DNA from: Heligmosomoides polygyrus polygyrus
Lineage: Eukaryota; Nematoda; Chromadorea; Rhabditida; Heligmosomidae
NCBI GenBank assembly: GCA_947396885.1
Contig: OX377201.1
Location: 23,723,923 to 23,787,922, forward strand
Reading direction: 5' to 3'
DNA length: 64,000 bases
This document shows, in pieces, positions 32,612 through 45,158 of the stretch (positions are counted from its first letter, which is position 1; every line of letters begins with the position of its first letter). The notes below the pieces were generated by a model that saw nothing but the letters and a program-made list of their open reading frames with translations, made no database searches and was not told the DNA's origin. A program made the translations under genes and the position numbers.

Positions 32612-33030
32612 CTATCTATCCTAGTCCGGGGGGGGGGGGCGCATACCTAAAAAAGTATTATATATAACAAATCCGCCCGAGACTTGCCGAGCAGCTCCTA
32701 CACAACAACATAGGACCACAAACAAGAAAAAGTCACAAGGAAAAAAACCAAAAATTACATTTGTTGCGGTTGTAAGCTGGCGAAGTTGTCTGCCCTCCTC
32801 ACCATGTTGGATCCGGGTTACAACATGTCAGCCGGCGGTCAGCACGCGGCATGCCTCCATTCCCTCGCTCTTTACCCGCCGAGACGGTTGTAAACCGCGG
32901 CGATTTTTTTTGTTTTTTCGTTCGTTTTTGGTTTTTTAGGTTCCAACTCGCTCTCTAGAAGCCGCTCGCTAAGTCTCGGTTCATTTTGTTACCTACCTGT
33001 TACTTATGTGGCTCCCCGGACTAGGATAGA
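32612..33030. mobile_element. MITE-like element with 18-bp inverted ends
   Basis: ATCTATCCTAGTCCGGGG on the left pairs with CCCCGGACTAGGATAGAT on the right. The interior has a run of G at 32627-32637 and a GC-rich middle around 32800-32900, without any frame. It is probably a non-autonomous DNA element. Confidence 0.62.
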
Positions 33031-33059
33031 TCCGAAATTTCTTTTACTCATGAAATACA

Positions 33060-33540
33060 TGTGACACTAGGGTGCCTCTTTGTGTTAGCAACCCTTTCGA
33101 CTACGCTCCAAACGTAGTAGTCCAAGGTATTCATTTGCGGACTATTCGGGGGCCAGAACTCCTTGGACCAAAACATATCCAAGTTAATAGACATCCAGTT
33201 CTGGACTAAATGGCTCGTGTGAGTCGGTGAGACGTTCTGCTACAAGACGGTTTTACTACAGCCTGCAAAACCAGCAGATAATCTTTTCGGCGGCAGTTTT
33301 TCCTCGCTCGAATAAATATGGCGGCATGACATCACCGTCACTGGACAAAACACATAATGAAATGGGTTTTCCTCGCCGGATGTGCGGTGCCTTCCTCAGA
33401 ACCACTGTACCTAGCCACGTAAATGGTTGATCTCGAGTACTCGAAGAATCGAGTCATTTCGCAACGCCCAGCACGAACACTTTCAATAATCGCGGCTTTT
33501 CGGTTCTACTCCGCACTGCTATGCATCATCGAGGCCATTC
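33060..33540 (-). pseudogene. mariner/Tc1 transposase relic, internally deleted
   Basis: Minus-strand reading gives an N-terminal piece (AAIIESVRAGRCEMTRFFEY, then SRSTIYVARYSGSEEG) directly followed by C-terminal pieces. These are VMPPYLFERGKTAAEK, then SHLVQNWMSINLDMFWSKEF, WPPNSPQMNTLDYYVWSVVE and RVANTKRHPS. The NSPxxNxLDYxVW block is the last catalytic region of a mariner-like transposase. The first catalytic block is gone and several frameshifts are present. Confidence 0.78.
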
Positions 33541-33647
33541 TGAGTTAGGACTGTTTACTAGAGGCCTATAGCTTTCAAGTACGCAAATCGCGACGTCTGG
33601 CTGGATTACGATACGGCGGCAGTAAATTTGAATCTGAACTTGTCTAA

Positions 33648-34725
33648 ATTTAAGCGTCGCACCTTGTACATGTGGCACATCAGTGCTCCAGCATGTGACA
33701 GTGTCTACCTCTGTCCACTTCTAAAATTTGGCAACACTGAAGCCAATAAGTCTGACTCTGGTTTTTTTGGATGGACCCTACTTGGTGCTAAAGGTTGACA
33801 CGACGTCATTGAGTCACTGCCAAGTGGGTAACATATTAGTTTGTGTAGCCTTCTGTGCACGCCAAAGGCGATGCCAATACGGTAAGTGACGGCGGCTTGC
33901 CAATGCTCACATTCCACTGTAGAAACCAATGTCGCCCAATAGAACAAAAATTAGTGAACAACGTGCTCTTCGATCGTGAAAGATACAGATACAAATAGTG
34001 TTGAACGTTCGTGACTGCGAAGACCAGATATGCAATTATAATAATTCTCTTAACGTTGTAAAGATTGTGACCAGTTCACACTACACTAACGCATCTATAA
34101 CTAGTCGCATAACTTCTTGCGAGCTCGAGCACCTCGTACTTCTGTCGCCACGCGGTAAACCACACACTTATTGCAGGACAACCTCGAACTTGGGCAATTA
34201 AAACCAATAATAAATCTTTATAGAACAGCAATCGGCCGCGATACGAATAGAGTTAAATATGAGAGTTATATTTGAACATGCTAAAAGCTAATGATTCTAA
34301 CAACCTGGACAGAGCTAGAGTAGAACACAAACTATTGAAAATGGGAGCGATTTGAGAGAACGTAAACTGCACCACATCCTCATCGTCCCTTCTGCAGCGA
34401 TGTGAAATGTCGAGCCCGAGCCATCACCGAGCTTATATGCGAGCATTCCATCATCACAGCTAGGCTTTCCGCAATCTTCAAACAAACCTTGAAAGAGATA
34501 ACGAAACTCCATTTACAAAAGAATTGATCATTACGAATAGAAATTCTTCCTCTAATTTGACTCAAGCCCGTGATACTACTCAAAGATCTAACGATAATGT
34601 GTCAGCCTTTAACACCAAGAAGTCCACTCACAAAATCAGCGCGATAGGTTCGATACTGCTAAATTTGAGAAGCGTTAGAGGTGGGCGCTTTCACATGCTG
34701 GAGCACTGGTGTGCCACATGTACAA
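33648..34725. repeat. outer inverted pair around a palindromic region
   Basis: GTACATGTGGCACATCAGTG at about 33667, followed by CTCCAGCATGTG, is the near-complement of 34676-34725 (CACATGCTGGAGCACTGGTG then GCCACATGTAC). Between the arms no gene is recognised. Confidence 0.55.
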
Positions 34726-35166
34726 TACCGCTCCTGTCTTTCGGTTTTTGGGCGGAATAGACGGAAAAAACTGCCGTTTCCGCCGCTTTTCCATAACTCC
34801 CTTCAAAGTACTTGCATCGGAAAACAAATGCGACCATTCGAATCTACTCTGGATGATCTATCCAATGCTGTAGATTGCACCCAGTATTTCTCTGAAAACG
34901 TTGATTCGGTGACCAGCTCGGGTGGTATTCTCTGTGGGAGCAATTATCTCGAGTGACGAAAGAAGGCCGTCGAGTCTACATAGGTCACCGAATCAACTTT
35001 TTGAAGAGATTCTGTGTGCAACCTATATCATTGGATAGATCATCCAGAGTAGATTTGAATGGTTGCATTTATTTTCTGATACAAGTTGTTTGAAGGGAGT
35101 TATGGAAAGCGGCGGAAACGGCGGTTTTTCGTCTATTCCGCCCAAAAACCAAAAGACAGGAGCGGT
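34722..35166. repeat. 445-bp foldback
   Basis: The left arm (CGCTCCTGTCTTTCGGTTTT, GGGCGGAATAGACG, CTGGATGATCTATCCAATG, GATTCGGTGACC) is repeated in reverse complement from about 34984 to 35166. The loop is about 65 bp. The element is non-coding. Confidence 0.78.
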
Positions 35167-35547
35167 GATTATAATATTTTCCATGGATTGTGTTTAATAG
35201 TTAGAGCTTAACCCTTAAGTTTGCTTCCCAGGATCAGAAAAGCGATGTTTTTTTAAACCACTGATCGACTAACGCCAAAAAGTTGAGAGTTCGCTTATGC
35301 TTTTGTATCAATCAATTCAACCACTTATTGTCAAAAATCTGCTTCGGTATATGTCAGTTTACTCTAATGAACAATCGATGCTATTATTTAATTTAAAAGT
35401 CATATAAATTTCCAAAATTAACCATTTTATTGGCGATGGCTAGAAAACTTTCTTAGGTGTTGTTCTAGATCTGGTGGGCTCTTTAAATGAAAGATGCTTT
35501 TTCATGTAAGGGATGTGCACTTTTTTCTGCCCCGAGAGATGGAGTGC

Positions 35548-35564
35548 GAGATAGATAAAATCTT
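35548..35564 (+). promoter_or_regulatory. GATA-type block upstream of lone first exon
   Basis: GAGATAGATAAAATCTT sits 76 bp before the start codon at 35641 and matches the gene A block except for one base. Confidence 0.45.
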
Positions 35565-35640
35565 CAAGAGTACAGAACGACGCTTGACTCACCGCGGATC
35601 TGGATTGAATTAAATTCATTATCAACGCTCAATCGCTCTC

Positions 35641-35764
35641 ATGTTACACGCGAGACAACTTAGAAAACCGACGCTCTTTATTCTCGCTATAAGCGCCATC
35701 GGCCTGACTGTTAGCTGGCAGCAGTTCTTCGTCTCACAAACAGGTTCCGTTCAGAAAGCACACT
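35641..35764 (+). CDS. lone sulfotransferase-type first exon (signal anchor)
   Basis: The ATG opens MLHARQLRKPTLFILAISAI then GLTVSWQQFF, a signal anchor aligning with gene A exon 1, and ends VQKAH before T|GTTTGT. No further sulfotransferase exon is recognisable before gene B, so the parent is unclear. In phase 1 it could splice to 52636 as an alternative first exon of gene B. It may otherwise be the only remnant of a third gene. Confidence 0.55.
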
Positions 35765-36519
35765 GTTTGTTAGTACTATTTTCATAAGAATTTAGAGACT
35801 TTGTTTGAAATGATTCGAATAACATCACGATGAAGTAGAAAAGTGTTCGACTTATATGTTACTCGCACCATGAAATCGTTGCTTTCTCAATCACTTATGT
35901 CCATCATCTGTGAGAAGAAACATTTCCTGCGACAACGAGCACAATTTGGTGCTCAATTAAGTTGGTGCAATCAGGCAGAACTCATGAACTACGGGAATAC
36001 ATTTTCTACACGGTGAAATTCATCTACTGAAAGCTTTAAGAAATCCGCAAAAATAAGAAATTTACTGGCGAAGGCTTCGGAGATCATGCAGATAGGTAGG
36101 ATTTTGCACTCCGAATTTTACAGTTTGTGCACAGATGAGTTTAGTGATCTCAACAGTCTCTTGCTGTTGATGCTGGTTAGACATCGTGCCTTGGCTAGCC
36201 GAATAGCCAAGTTTCCTCACATAGCAGTTCACTTTCGCTTTCGCCTTTCAAGCCTATCATTTCTGCCTTTGAAGCTGTTTGCCTTGCGGAAGCTTACTGC
36301 ACGTGAAATTTGCTGTGGAAAATAGCATCGCTTTTTCCCTTTGCTGGAGAACACATTTTCTAAATCTCCGTTCGTTTTCGTTGCCTTCGCTATCAATTTT
36401 TGCCGCAATTGCTTTGTTGTAATTCATTTCTTTGCGACGTCTGCAATTGGCGTTGATCTACTCTCTGTCAGTCTCACTCGATTTGGGGTTTGTTAAATTC
36501 TTGCTATACAACTAATTGA
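35765..36519. other. no gene seen
   Basis: Downstream of the lone first exon no exon, transposase or repeat is recognised up to the mariner relic. Confidence 0.4.
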
Positions 36520-37400
36520 TTTGTGTAGGCTCATGAAGATTCATAGATTGTACAGCATTAAACCAATTGTTACCCAGAAACGGCCGGAAAGTTTTGCCAC
36601 TGGCGCACCTTAAGCGATCATAACTTTCTTCATTCTCACCGGATTCAGTCGAAATAAGAGCCATTCGAATCACCACACTTATTGCAATGCGACTGTGGTT
36701 GGCTAATACCATCAGCGAAAAAAACTGGTTGGTCGAGATGCGATAAAGTCGCGAAAGGCTTTTTTTGCGTGATCCCAAGTTCGTTTAATTTTCGCATTGT
36801 TTTTTGCGAACATGTGGACGGGCGTTGTCGTGCAGAAGAGTCGGACATCTTCTGTTGATCAGTGCCGGCTGCAGTTCACGAAATTTTCGGTATATTCTCG
36901 TAGATTTTGTTACAGTAGGACTCTGCTGTGATGGTTCGGCCTGATTCCAGAAAGTTGTAGTGAATTACGCCAGCAGCCGACCACCACACTGTTACTGTCG
37001 TCTTTTTCTGGTGGCATTTCGGCTTTGAAAAGCGTATGGGGGGGGGGGGTTCATCAACATCAATCCACCGCCCTCATCGCCTTCGCTTATCGTACAGAAC
37101 CCATTTTTCATCACATGTGACGATCCGATCCAAAAACGTGTTGTATTGGTTCTGGAGAAACAAAGAAGAGCAGGTCTCGAAACAAGACAATTTCAAATCG
37201 TGGAGCACCCACTTTTTGAGCTTTTTATCCTTTCCGAGGTGTTGCAAACCATCTGTAAAAGCAGATGTACTGACTCCTAGACCCTCCGCAATCTCAAGGG
37301 CTGCTTGCGATGAATCTGCTTCCACGAAGACTTTCAAATACAATACCGCCCGTGCCGCACGGTCAAAACTGGGAGAAAAAACGCAAAAATAGCATCGCAA
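36520..37400 (-). pseudogene. mariner transposase relic
   Basis: Minus-strand pieces follow a mariner transposase in order. 37400-37074 gives a middle part (LGKDKKLKKWVLHDLK, then YNTFLDRIVTCDEKWVLYDK), which includes the first catalytic Asp block. 36848-36645 gives SARQRPSTCSQKTMRKLNEL and SHLDQPVFFADGISQPQSHC, a form of HDNARPH with damage. 36778-36512 ends the protein. Frameshifts and the altered second catalytic block make it inactive. A G-run at 37039-37049 interrupts it. Confidence 0.78.
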
Positions 37401-39620
37401 AGCATCACGTGCTCATAACTACTTCAGTTTTAGGTTTTTTGAAGAAGAGTTGGCACCATTCGATTCGTATCTTCGAGATCTACACAAACTTGTATACAAC
37501 TTTACCTGGACACCCACATTTTTGCTGAGAGTGGCCCGAAATTGACTGGAGCAGGCTTTTGCGATTAGAGCAGCTTATTTCTTAGGACAGTGCTTTTGGA
37601 ATATCTCAAGCATGGCGTACGTTGCCGGTGCTGTCATGCCAGGGATGCTCCGAGAGTGCGCCGAGCACGATGCACACAGAATCGAACCTATCCATCGAGT
37701 GGGCGAGCGCATGTCCACAGCGCTTCTACTTCTTTTACTGGGAAATGCGAAATCCTCAAGACTATTTCGAACAGTTTGGAGAATGTCACCAGATATTTCC
37801 AGCCACCCCACTCAGGATTAGCTCCAATCTGTCCCAGCGAAACATTGGTGTGCGCCGTGCACAATGCGTATAGAGAAGAACCTTTCAATCGAGAGGGGGG
37901 AGAGACAGTTTGTAGACTGAGCGTTTGGGGAGTTTCATCAGAAATTTGCATCCGCCCTAGTCAGAATTGCTCTAAGACTGTCCAGCTAGCCTTTGAAGTG
38001 CGCCGTGAACAATGCATATATTAGGTCATCCAATAAGTAATGTCGTTTTTGCATCCTTGACTCAAATTGAACACATTTTCGACAAAACTTCTTTTCAGCC
38101 AACAATGTAATCACCGCCATTATCAACAACCTTTCTCCATCTAACGAGAAAATCTTCAATACCTGGATGTGGACATAGCATTTTGAATATCCTCCAAACT
38201 TTCAAATTTCTTGCCACTAAAAAGGTGCGAAGGTGCGAGATTGGAAGAATACGGTGGATGATGCAGAACCTTCCATCCTAATTCGCTGATCTTTTCTAGC
38301 ATACGTTTTTCACAGTGCGGTCTTGCATTGTCGTGATGGAGAATTACGCCCTTTCTATTGACGACTGCCGGATACTTTTCCAGCAAAGCTTGGTTCACTC
38401 GATCCAATTGCTCACGGTGAAGGTCTGCGTCAACGGTCTGCCCAGATTTAAGCACTTCGAAGTGGACAATTCCGCGGATATTCCACCAAACACAGAGGAG
38501 TGCCATTCTGAGATGAATAATCGGCTTCATACTATTTCTTGGTTGTTCGTTTTTGGAAAGCCACTGCTTTTTGTGCTTCGGATTATCCATTTTTCGTCTC
38601 CTATGATCGGACGATCAAAAACGGGTCTGCACGGTGTCGCTGAAGCAGTGAGTTGCAGAGCGTCGATCGGTTGTCACGGACCTCGACGGATAAATCGTGC
38701 GGGACCCATACAGCTGCTCCGCATACCTTGCCAATTTGGCGTAGATGAAGATGAATGGTTGATTTAGGTTCTTTGGGAGTACTCGAAAGTTCCTCCACTG
38801 TTTGACGAGGATTCGCCTCCAGTTCTGCCATCAGCATGTCGTTGTCAAATGTTACGGGTCTTCCTAATCGAGAGGAGTCAGAGAGGTCAAAATTTCCGGA
38901 TTTGAACTTGGAAAACCATCGCTGGCATTTGCGAACGTCCAGTGCATCTGAATATACATCGCAGATATTTTTGGTAGCAACCGTTGCGTTACTACCCGCC
39001 CAAAATTCGAACAGCATGCAATGCCGAATATGCTCCTCTGAGATTGGCTGAGCCATTCCACCTGAACCTGCAAGCTAACAATTCAATATATGGTAGATTC
39101 TAAAAAGCAAGTCTCATTTACCTTAGCATCACTTTAGTGCGCCTTCGAAATAGACAAATCTGCCGACAAATAATGAGCTAAAACCCTAGTGCACAAAAAA
39201 CGACATTACTTATTGGATGACCTAATGCAATCGAGCCTATCAATCTAGTGGGAGGGGCAGCTTGTAGAGTGAACGTTTAGAGAATGTTATGAGAAACTTC
39301 CAATCGTGCTTCTTAGGATTTGCCCGAATCTGTCTGGCGAGCCTTTGGAGTGCGCTATAAACAATGCATATACAATCGAGCCTATCAATCGAGTGGGGCG
39401 ACCGCTCGCAAATTGCACGCGAGGGCCTGTTCGGAGCACAATAACCTGTCAAGTTCGAATCTTTTCGGATGCACTTGTGGGTCTTCTAAGCAGTGAAACG
39501 GTCTATTAGTACACTAAAGTAGAATGGTTTAGCTTAGGAGGGGTAACGTTGCAGGGGTGCGAAAATGCAGGTGAGGCTTGTGTGACGCATTTTTCTTCCA
39601 ATTTCCGAGGACCACTGCCT
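37380..39620. repeat. P1-family repeat split by a mariner
   Basis: 37380-38020 and 39226-39620 match the P1 arms. Shared pieces include ATCTCAAGCATGGCG, TGCCAGGGATGCTCCGAGAG, ATCGAACCTATC and CAATCGAGTGGG-type blocks, GCTCGCAAATTGCACGCGAG and GAAAATGCAGGTGAGGC. The mariner at 38021-39225 sits in the middle of this repeat. Confidence 0.65.
38021..39225 (-). mobile_element. mariner transposon, near-complete, with terminal inverted repeats
   Basis: A 1205-bp element with ends TTAGGTCATCCAATAAGTAA and its complement. The left flank is TA; the right is TG, a probable mutated TA. The minus-strand transposase is in two frames. 39056-38601 is the N-terminus with the helix-turn-helix region (MAQPISEEHIRHCMLFEFWA; CQRWFSKFKSGNFDLSD). 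38590-38156 holds HHDNARPHCEKRMLEKISEL and PPYSSNLAPSHLF. At the join the GDEKW block is present but in a third frame, so small indels kill it. The last catalytic block has Ser where Asp (PDLAPSD) is usual. Confidence 0.9.
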
Positions 39621-39789
39621 GTAAATTTTTTGAAGGGCTTTTCTAATTGATCACGAAGTCGCAACCGAGGGATGACGTTGGACTTTCCATGGAAACCGTT
39701 TTCTCCATACGAAGGAAACATCATCAAATAATGACATTCTACCTTACAAAATTTCTTTCTTAGTGTATAATGCCAGAAAAAAGAGCTCC

Positions 39790-41180
39790 GCAGCGATGTC
39801 AATATGATTAGTAGGGAAAATTCTCGTTTTTCATGAAAACAAAATTAAGTTCTCTCTGAAGCAGACCACCTATATGGCTAAAACTCTACCTTAACATCTT
39901 TCAAGCCTGTACCAATGCACAGCAGAAAAATCGTGCCTTTCTGGATTGAACAGGATGAATCGCCCTGTGGTATATCTTGCAACAACGCCATTGGACGACA
40001 AAATTGAACGTTCACAAAAATGATCATAATTCTGTAAGTTTTTGAAACTCCACTTAGCTTTTTGAAAAGCAGATAAAAAGCCCTTTCTTACCACATAAAA
40101 TCGATTTCCAAAAAACGGGTCCTCATGCGAGGCGGAGGAGGTTCATTTCCGGTCTATTTCGCAAAGATACGTGCCGAAAAGCGAACCCACTCCCGCCCTG
40201 CATGAAGACTTCTTTATTGAAAACTGATTCTTATATGTTAGGAAAGCATTTTTCCTTCGTTTTTTGATAAGCCAGCGCGATTTTCAAAATTCTAAAAGTA
40301 GCCGGAGTTATGATCAATTTTGTGAAGTCGTCAACTGAATCTCTCATTGACCCTTCACTGGCGTCACTGGAGTGATTTCACAAAAATGTTCATAGCTTGG
40401 CTGATTTCACGAAGGGCAAAAATCCCGCTAGGTTTTTGAAAAGAAAGAAGGAAAGAGCTTCTTTACGGATACAAATACGTATTATAAAAAAGGTCTTCAT
40501 GTGCGGCGGGGTGGCTCGGTTTCTGGTCGATTTAAGCCACCACACCGCCGCGCATGAAAACCCTCTTTTGGAAATTGAATTTTCACGTGGCAGGAAAGGG
40601 CTTTTTATCCAGTTTTCAGAAAGCCAGAAAAATGTCTAAAATACGATAAAACTTACCGAGTTATGATCAATTTTGGGAACGTCTAATTTTGTCGCTTCAA
40701 TGACGTTGTTGCAAAGCCGACCAGAGGTCGATTCAACCTGTTCGGTTCAGAAAATCATGATTTTTTTCACCGTGATGTCACTTTATTGAAAACTGATTCC
40801 TATATGATAGGAAAGCATATGTTCTCCTTTTTTTTGTTGATAAACCAGCGTGATTTTTGAACTTCGAAAAATGGTCCGATTTACAAATTCGTGCGTTGAC
40901 CAAGATTTGGAAGTTATTGTGGCAAAATTTTAAACGTACAGGTGGTCTGCTTTGGTTAAAAATAATCTTGTTTTCATGAAAAACGAAAATTTGTATACGA
41001 TTCTTCCAGCCATATCGACTTCGCAACGCAAAAGATTCATAAAGCACTCAAAACTATGAGAAATGTTGATTCTATTCGTTAAAATGCAGGTTGTAAAAAT
41101 AGCGGCTCTCATGTGTTTAGCGTGGTCGATATTTTTCGGCAAATAATGCAATTCGGGATACCTGCTCATACGAAAGATCA
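39790..41180. mobile_element. P2: palindromic element with nested hairpins
   Basis: The left arm (about 39790-40330) is reverse-complemented in the right arm (about 40370-41020). TTTTTCATGAAAACAAAATT with GCAGACCACC on the left pairs with GGTGGTCTGC and TCTTGTTTTCATGAAAAACG on the right. The right side keeps extra sequence to 41180. Smaller hairpins lie at about 40131-40205 and 40493-40560, where GG-rich and CC-rich halves face each other next to CTTCAT. The centre (CACTGGAGTGATTTCA) and the GAGTTATGATCA motif are shared with the element at 62-64 kb. No transposase is recognised. Confidence 0.76.
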
Positions 41181-42649
41181 TTTAAGAAAAACAAGATTTT
41201 ACTGCAGTGTGTCAAATTGCGGCTTAAAATTTTGTTGAATCTCTTTTTGCTTGAATGTTTCCTACAGAAGAGAGAAAATTAATTTCGCGGCAAGCCCATG
41301 CTTCGGTTGCTGTTTCGTCATCTACGACTTCGTATAAATTAGAAAAGCCCTTAAAAAAATTTACAGGAAAAGCGTTTGAGTGAGTGTTAGTAACTAAACT
41401 TGAAATCTTATATGTTATAATTTCAGAGTACTATTTGAGACGGATGTCGCTCCATCAGGTAGAAAAGTGTGTCATGTCCATGACGTCTTGAAAAAAAATC
41501 TGCAGAAACCAAGCAGTGACGATTGGAAGACTGCTACCAGAAAATCTTTATTTTGAGCTGCACAACAATCTGTAGTCGAAACGTTAAAGAATTTTATTCC
41601 GTTCTTAAAACATGTCTTGTTCATTGAACTCTCGCGATTCTGTTGAGTTTCGGTGTCACACCTGGAAAGGAGAACCTATTATGGGGTACAAAAGTCACAT
41701 AAAATGAGGAAGAAATCATCATAGATGAGAAATAAGACAGTGAGTAAGTCAAGAGGAGGTGTAGTAGCAAAGCCGCTCTAAAAGGAGGTCGTAAATTTTC
41801 ATCGAAAATCGAACCCCACGCTTAACCCTGGGGGTAATCGTTACAACGGCTTTCACCGCAAATCTACCATGCCGCGCATGTGCTGCTGCATTTTCGCGTT
41901 TCAGCTATTGGTGGAGATTTGAAGGATTCTGGCGTCTATTCCACTTTCAGAGGTTTTTTTGCCGAATCTTCTAGCTGAATGCAGTGGTGTTTAACGTGAT
42001 GATGTATAATTGTTCAAGACCAGTGACACAGGAACAAGGTGCATGAAGCAGCACTGGTTACAATACGAACAGCGTATAAAAGTTACAGACTTCTCACAGT
42101 CTGTTTTCCTACATGAACCAAAGACATCGGGAAAAACCAACCTGCTCGTATTTTCAAAGGAGACCAGTATGCGTCGTCAAAGGCGGTTAAAATGTGAAAC
42201 AAGGTCTGTGGACTCGGCAAATAGACCAAAAATGTCATCGATACACTTTTTCGCTCATATTTTCCTGTCACTTGAGTATCAGAGGTTTGCTGAAGGTTTT
42301 CTAAACCTAACACCAACAATGTCGCTCGAGTAATGATGCACCTGCTCTCTCTGAAGTATGGTCCACCTTTATACAAGGAGTCTTCTAGCGAAGAAATGAA
42401 GCGTGCCGAACGGAAGGCCAGCATTCTCAAGGACTTCGAAACACGTCAACTTGAACTTGGATGAAGAGAACAGCTGCAAGTGGTGGAAGAACGACAAGAA
42501 GACTGGGATCGGCAAGGTAAACAGAAAGACATGGAGAGGCAAGCAAACGGTGGACATATGGTAACATTTTTGGGGTGAATCTGTTGTTTCGGAGGAAAGA
42601 GTACGTTTTCAATTGGATTTCATATATGTCATTGGTCCATCTATTTTTG
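41181..42649. other. no gene confirmed
   Basis: Nothing is assigned. A charged frame around 42375-42560 (EEMKRAERKASILKDFETRQ) looks coding-like and coiled-coil prone but is unrecognised. GAAAATCGAACCCCACGC at 41804 resembles the hairpin motif of the palindromic elements. Confidence 0.35.
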
Positions 42650-43925
42650 CTAGGGTATTCCAGAAACTTTTAATGAAGCTAATATGTTCTGCTTCATTTG
42701 GATGAACACAGTATTATACCTCAATCTCAATATGGATTCTGCAAAGGAAAATCATGTGAGACGGCATTGTTGGCCTCTATAAACGACTGGACCCAAGCTG
42801 TTGAGCGGAATAAACCTGTATACGTAATTAACTTTAACTTTTCGAATAAAGTCGATAAAGTCCCTCATTCTAGGTCTATCAATAAGTTGGACTTCATTGG
42901 TATTCTCTCCGATTTTGTACGCTGAATTAAAAGCTTCTTTATGGACCCCACGTTCCAGGTCAGAGTTGGTGACTGTCTTTCCAACATGTACCCCTGTATT
43001 GTATTAGCGCCCTCCCACAGGAAGGTGTTTTGCCTCCTTTAGTGTTTCTTGTGTACACTACAGATCTTCCGTCTTTAGTTTCTTCGAACAATGTGAGGTG
43101 TCTGATGTGCACCGATGACCTAAATGAAAAATCCGATGAAAAATCTATAGGGCCATCGAAAACCCATGTGACACATTGCATATCCGGGCTGCTGTTAACT
43201 GTGTCCACACCAGGGTCCAGATCCATCAACAGCTTACCGGCCGGCAAGGGCAAATCGGTTATTGTGTCTGTATCTGCACGTCTGTGTCTCTCTGTATCAC
43301 ATACTATGCAGGCCGATATGGTGAATCCGCGGTAAGATGATACCGGCGGTATCGTTGATGAATCTGGCCACTGATCGTCTCTTAATGGGTTACCCTTTGC
43401 ACCTCATAAGACAAAGGTTCTTTCTCTGGGCCAACCAATCCCTTCTGCCTCGTATTCTATTGGTGATTCCGAATTTGAAGTTGTTGATCAGGGTTGTGAG
43501 CTGGGGTTCTTCTATGACAACGAGCTGTCCTTTCTTCCTCACTTCACATGTATTGTCTCTAAGGTGATGTCCCTCACGTTCGAAGGCGCTTAAGACCCGT
43601 GATTCTGTACGCTCGTTAGGGCCTACAAAATTTATATTCACATTGCAAACTAAGTCGGTCGCTAGCAAAAACTAGGCTTCGGTTGCAGTTCTTTTCTCAG
43701 AGAGTTGTATCCCTGCTCAATCCACTCTTGGAAAAGGGTGGACTACGTTTAAAACTCGTTTGAGGATTTGTTTCCCGCACCGTGCTCAACAGCTCCATTT
43801 CCTAACTTTAGTCTCCTTCCTCCTTTGTTCGACATTTTATTACATTTAACAACTGTTCTTTTTGCTCTATTTTGAATCACTGAATGACATATGTAACATA
43901 TGAGTCCAATGAATAAATAAATTCG
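42650..43925 (+). mobile_element. CR1-type LINE relic
   Basis: Plus-strand pieces of a CR1 reverse transcriptase. 42698-42925 holds SIIPQSQYGFCKGKSCETAL, then LASINDWTQAVERNKPVYVI and a damaged block A. 43030-43150 holds DLPSLVSSNNVRCLMCTDDL, in which block C is CTDD. The C-terminal part is badly decayed. It ends in a GAATAAATAAAT tail at about 43911-43922. Confidence 0.78.
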
Positions 43926-44178
43926 GAACCCACTCGAACAGTTATGAATTTGTCGTTAGATGTGAAGCAAACCAATTCAAAAGAGCTCAATTTCACCTAG
44001 TGAGTCAAGTAGTTTAGTGTGGAAGGCATTGCCAAATGCTTTAGATAAATCTAAATAGATTACATCAACCATCTTGCCTAAGATTGATTGAAAGCCCCCA
44101 GTCAAACATACTGTCGTTGAGGTTCGTGACAGTAGAAAGTACTGGGAGGAAACCATGCTGTTCAGATGGAACAACACC

Positions 44179-44979
44179 TTCTTCTTCTTCTCCTGAGCGT
44201 TTAGTCCCGCGCAGTCACAGGGTCCGCTGTTCTTGTGACCCATCGCCATCTCATCCTATCAAGGGCGTCGTCTGGCGGGGCGCCGATTTCGGCGAGATCT
44301 TTCTTAATGACGTCCCTCCACCATTTCCTTGGGAATCCTCTCGGACGTTTTCCGAGTGCCTCGAAATTTAGGGCCAACTTTGCTTGATCCTCTGGTGTTC
44401 TGAGGATGTGTCCGTTCCATGGCGCTGCTTCCTCATCTTCAGCTGGATCGGAGCTGTCTTCAACACTGCTCTAACATCCCCGTTTCGCACTCTCTCCCGG
44501 CGGGTCCATCCACGTGCCCATCTGAGCATCCTCATTTCCGCAGCGTGCAGTTGCCGCCACTGCGCTCTTCCTAGGGCCCAGCACTTACAGCCATAGAGGA
44601 GGGCCTGCCTCACTACTGTTCTATATAGCTTGCTTTTGAGTGTCCTGGAGCATCTACAATCGCAGAGGATTCCTGTGCACTCCAGTTGAGCCATGCTGCA
44701 CACATCCGTCCCTTAACCGCCTGGTCCACGCTTCCTTGGATAGATCGCTTCCGAGGTAGCGGAATTGTTCCACCTTTTTGATCACCTCCTCTTGGCAGTC
44801 TAGGATCGTTCGGTGCACTGCTCAGAGCAGATGAACTTCGTTTTTCTCACGTTCAGCCGCAGGCCGTTGCCTGCGAGGGCTCCTTGCCACTACTGCACCT
44901 TCTCCTCCAGCTCTTCTCGGCTGTCGGCTACTAGGGCGATATCGTCCGCGATGGCCCTGTTATCAGATGGAACAACACC
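44179..44979 (-). mobile_element. RTE 3' fragment with 17-bp target-site duplication
   Basis: TCAGATGGAACAACACC occurs at 44162-44178 and 44963-44979. Between them is a minus-strand RTE C-terminus (44703-44368): SKLYRTVVRQALLYGCKCWA, then LHAAEMRMLRWARGWTRRER and RNGDVRAVLKTAPIQLK. The element's 3' tail is (GAA)n on the minus strand (44179-44190). It is a 5'-truncated target-primed insertion into the LINE. Confidence 0.88.
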
Positions 44980-45158
44980 AGTGAGGAGTAACCACGCCAA
45001 AAACGTTTAGCTCATTGTGCCTTCCATTACTTTGGTAAGAACACGGATTATGCTAATAGGACGAAACAGAGTTCCTGAATAGGCGGCTGCCATTTTAGGA
45101 GTTGCAGTTACTAAAGCATGCTTCCAAGAGCTTGAATCCTCTCCTAGCATTAAAGATA

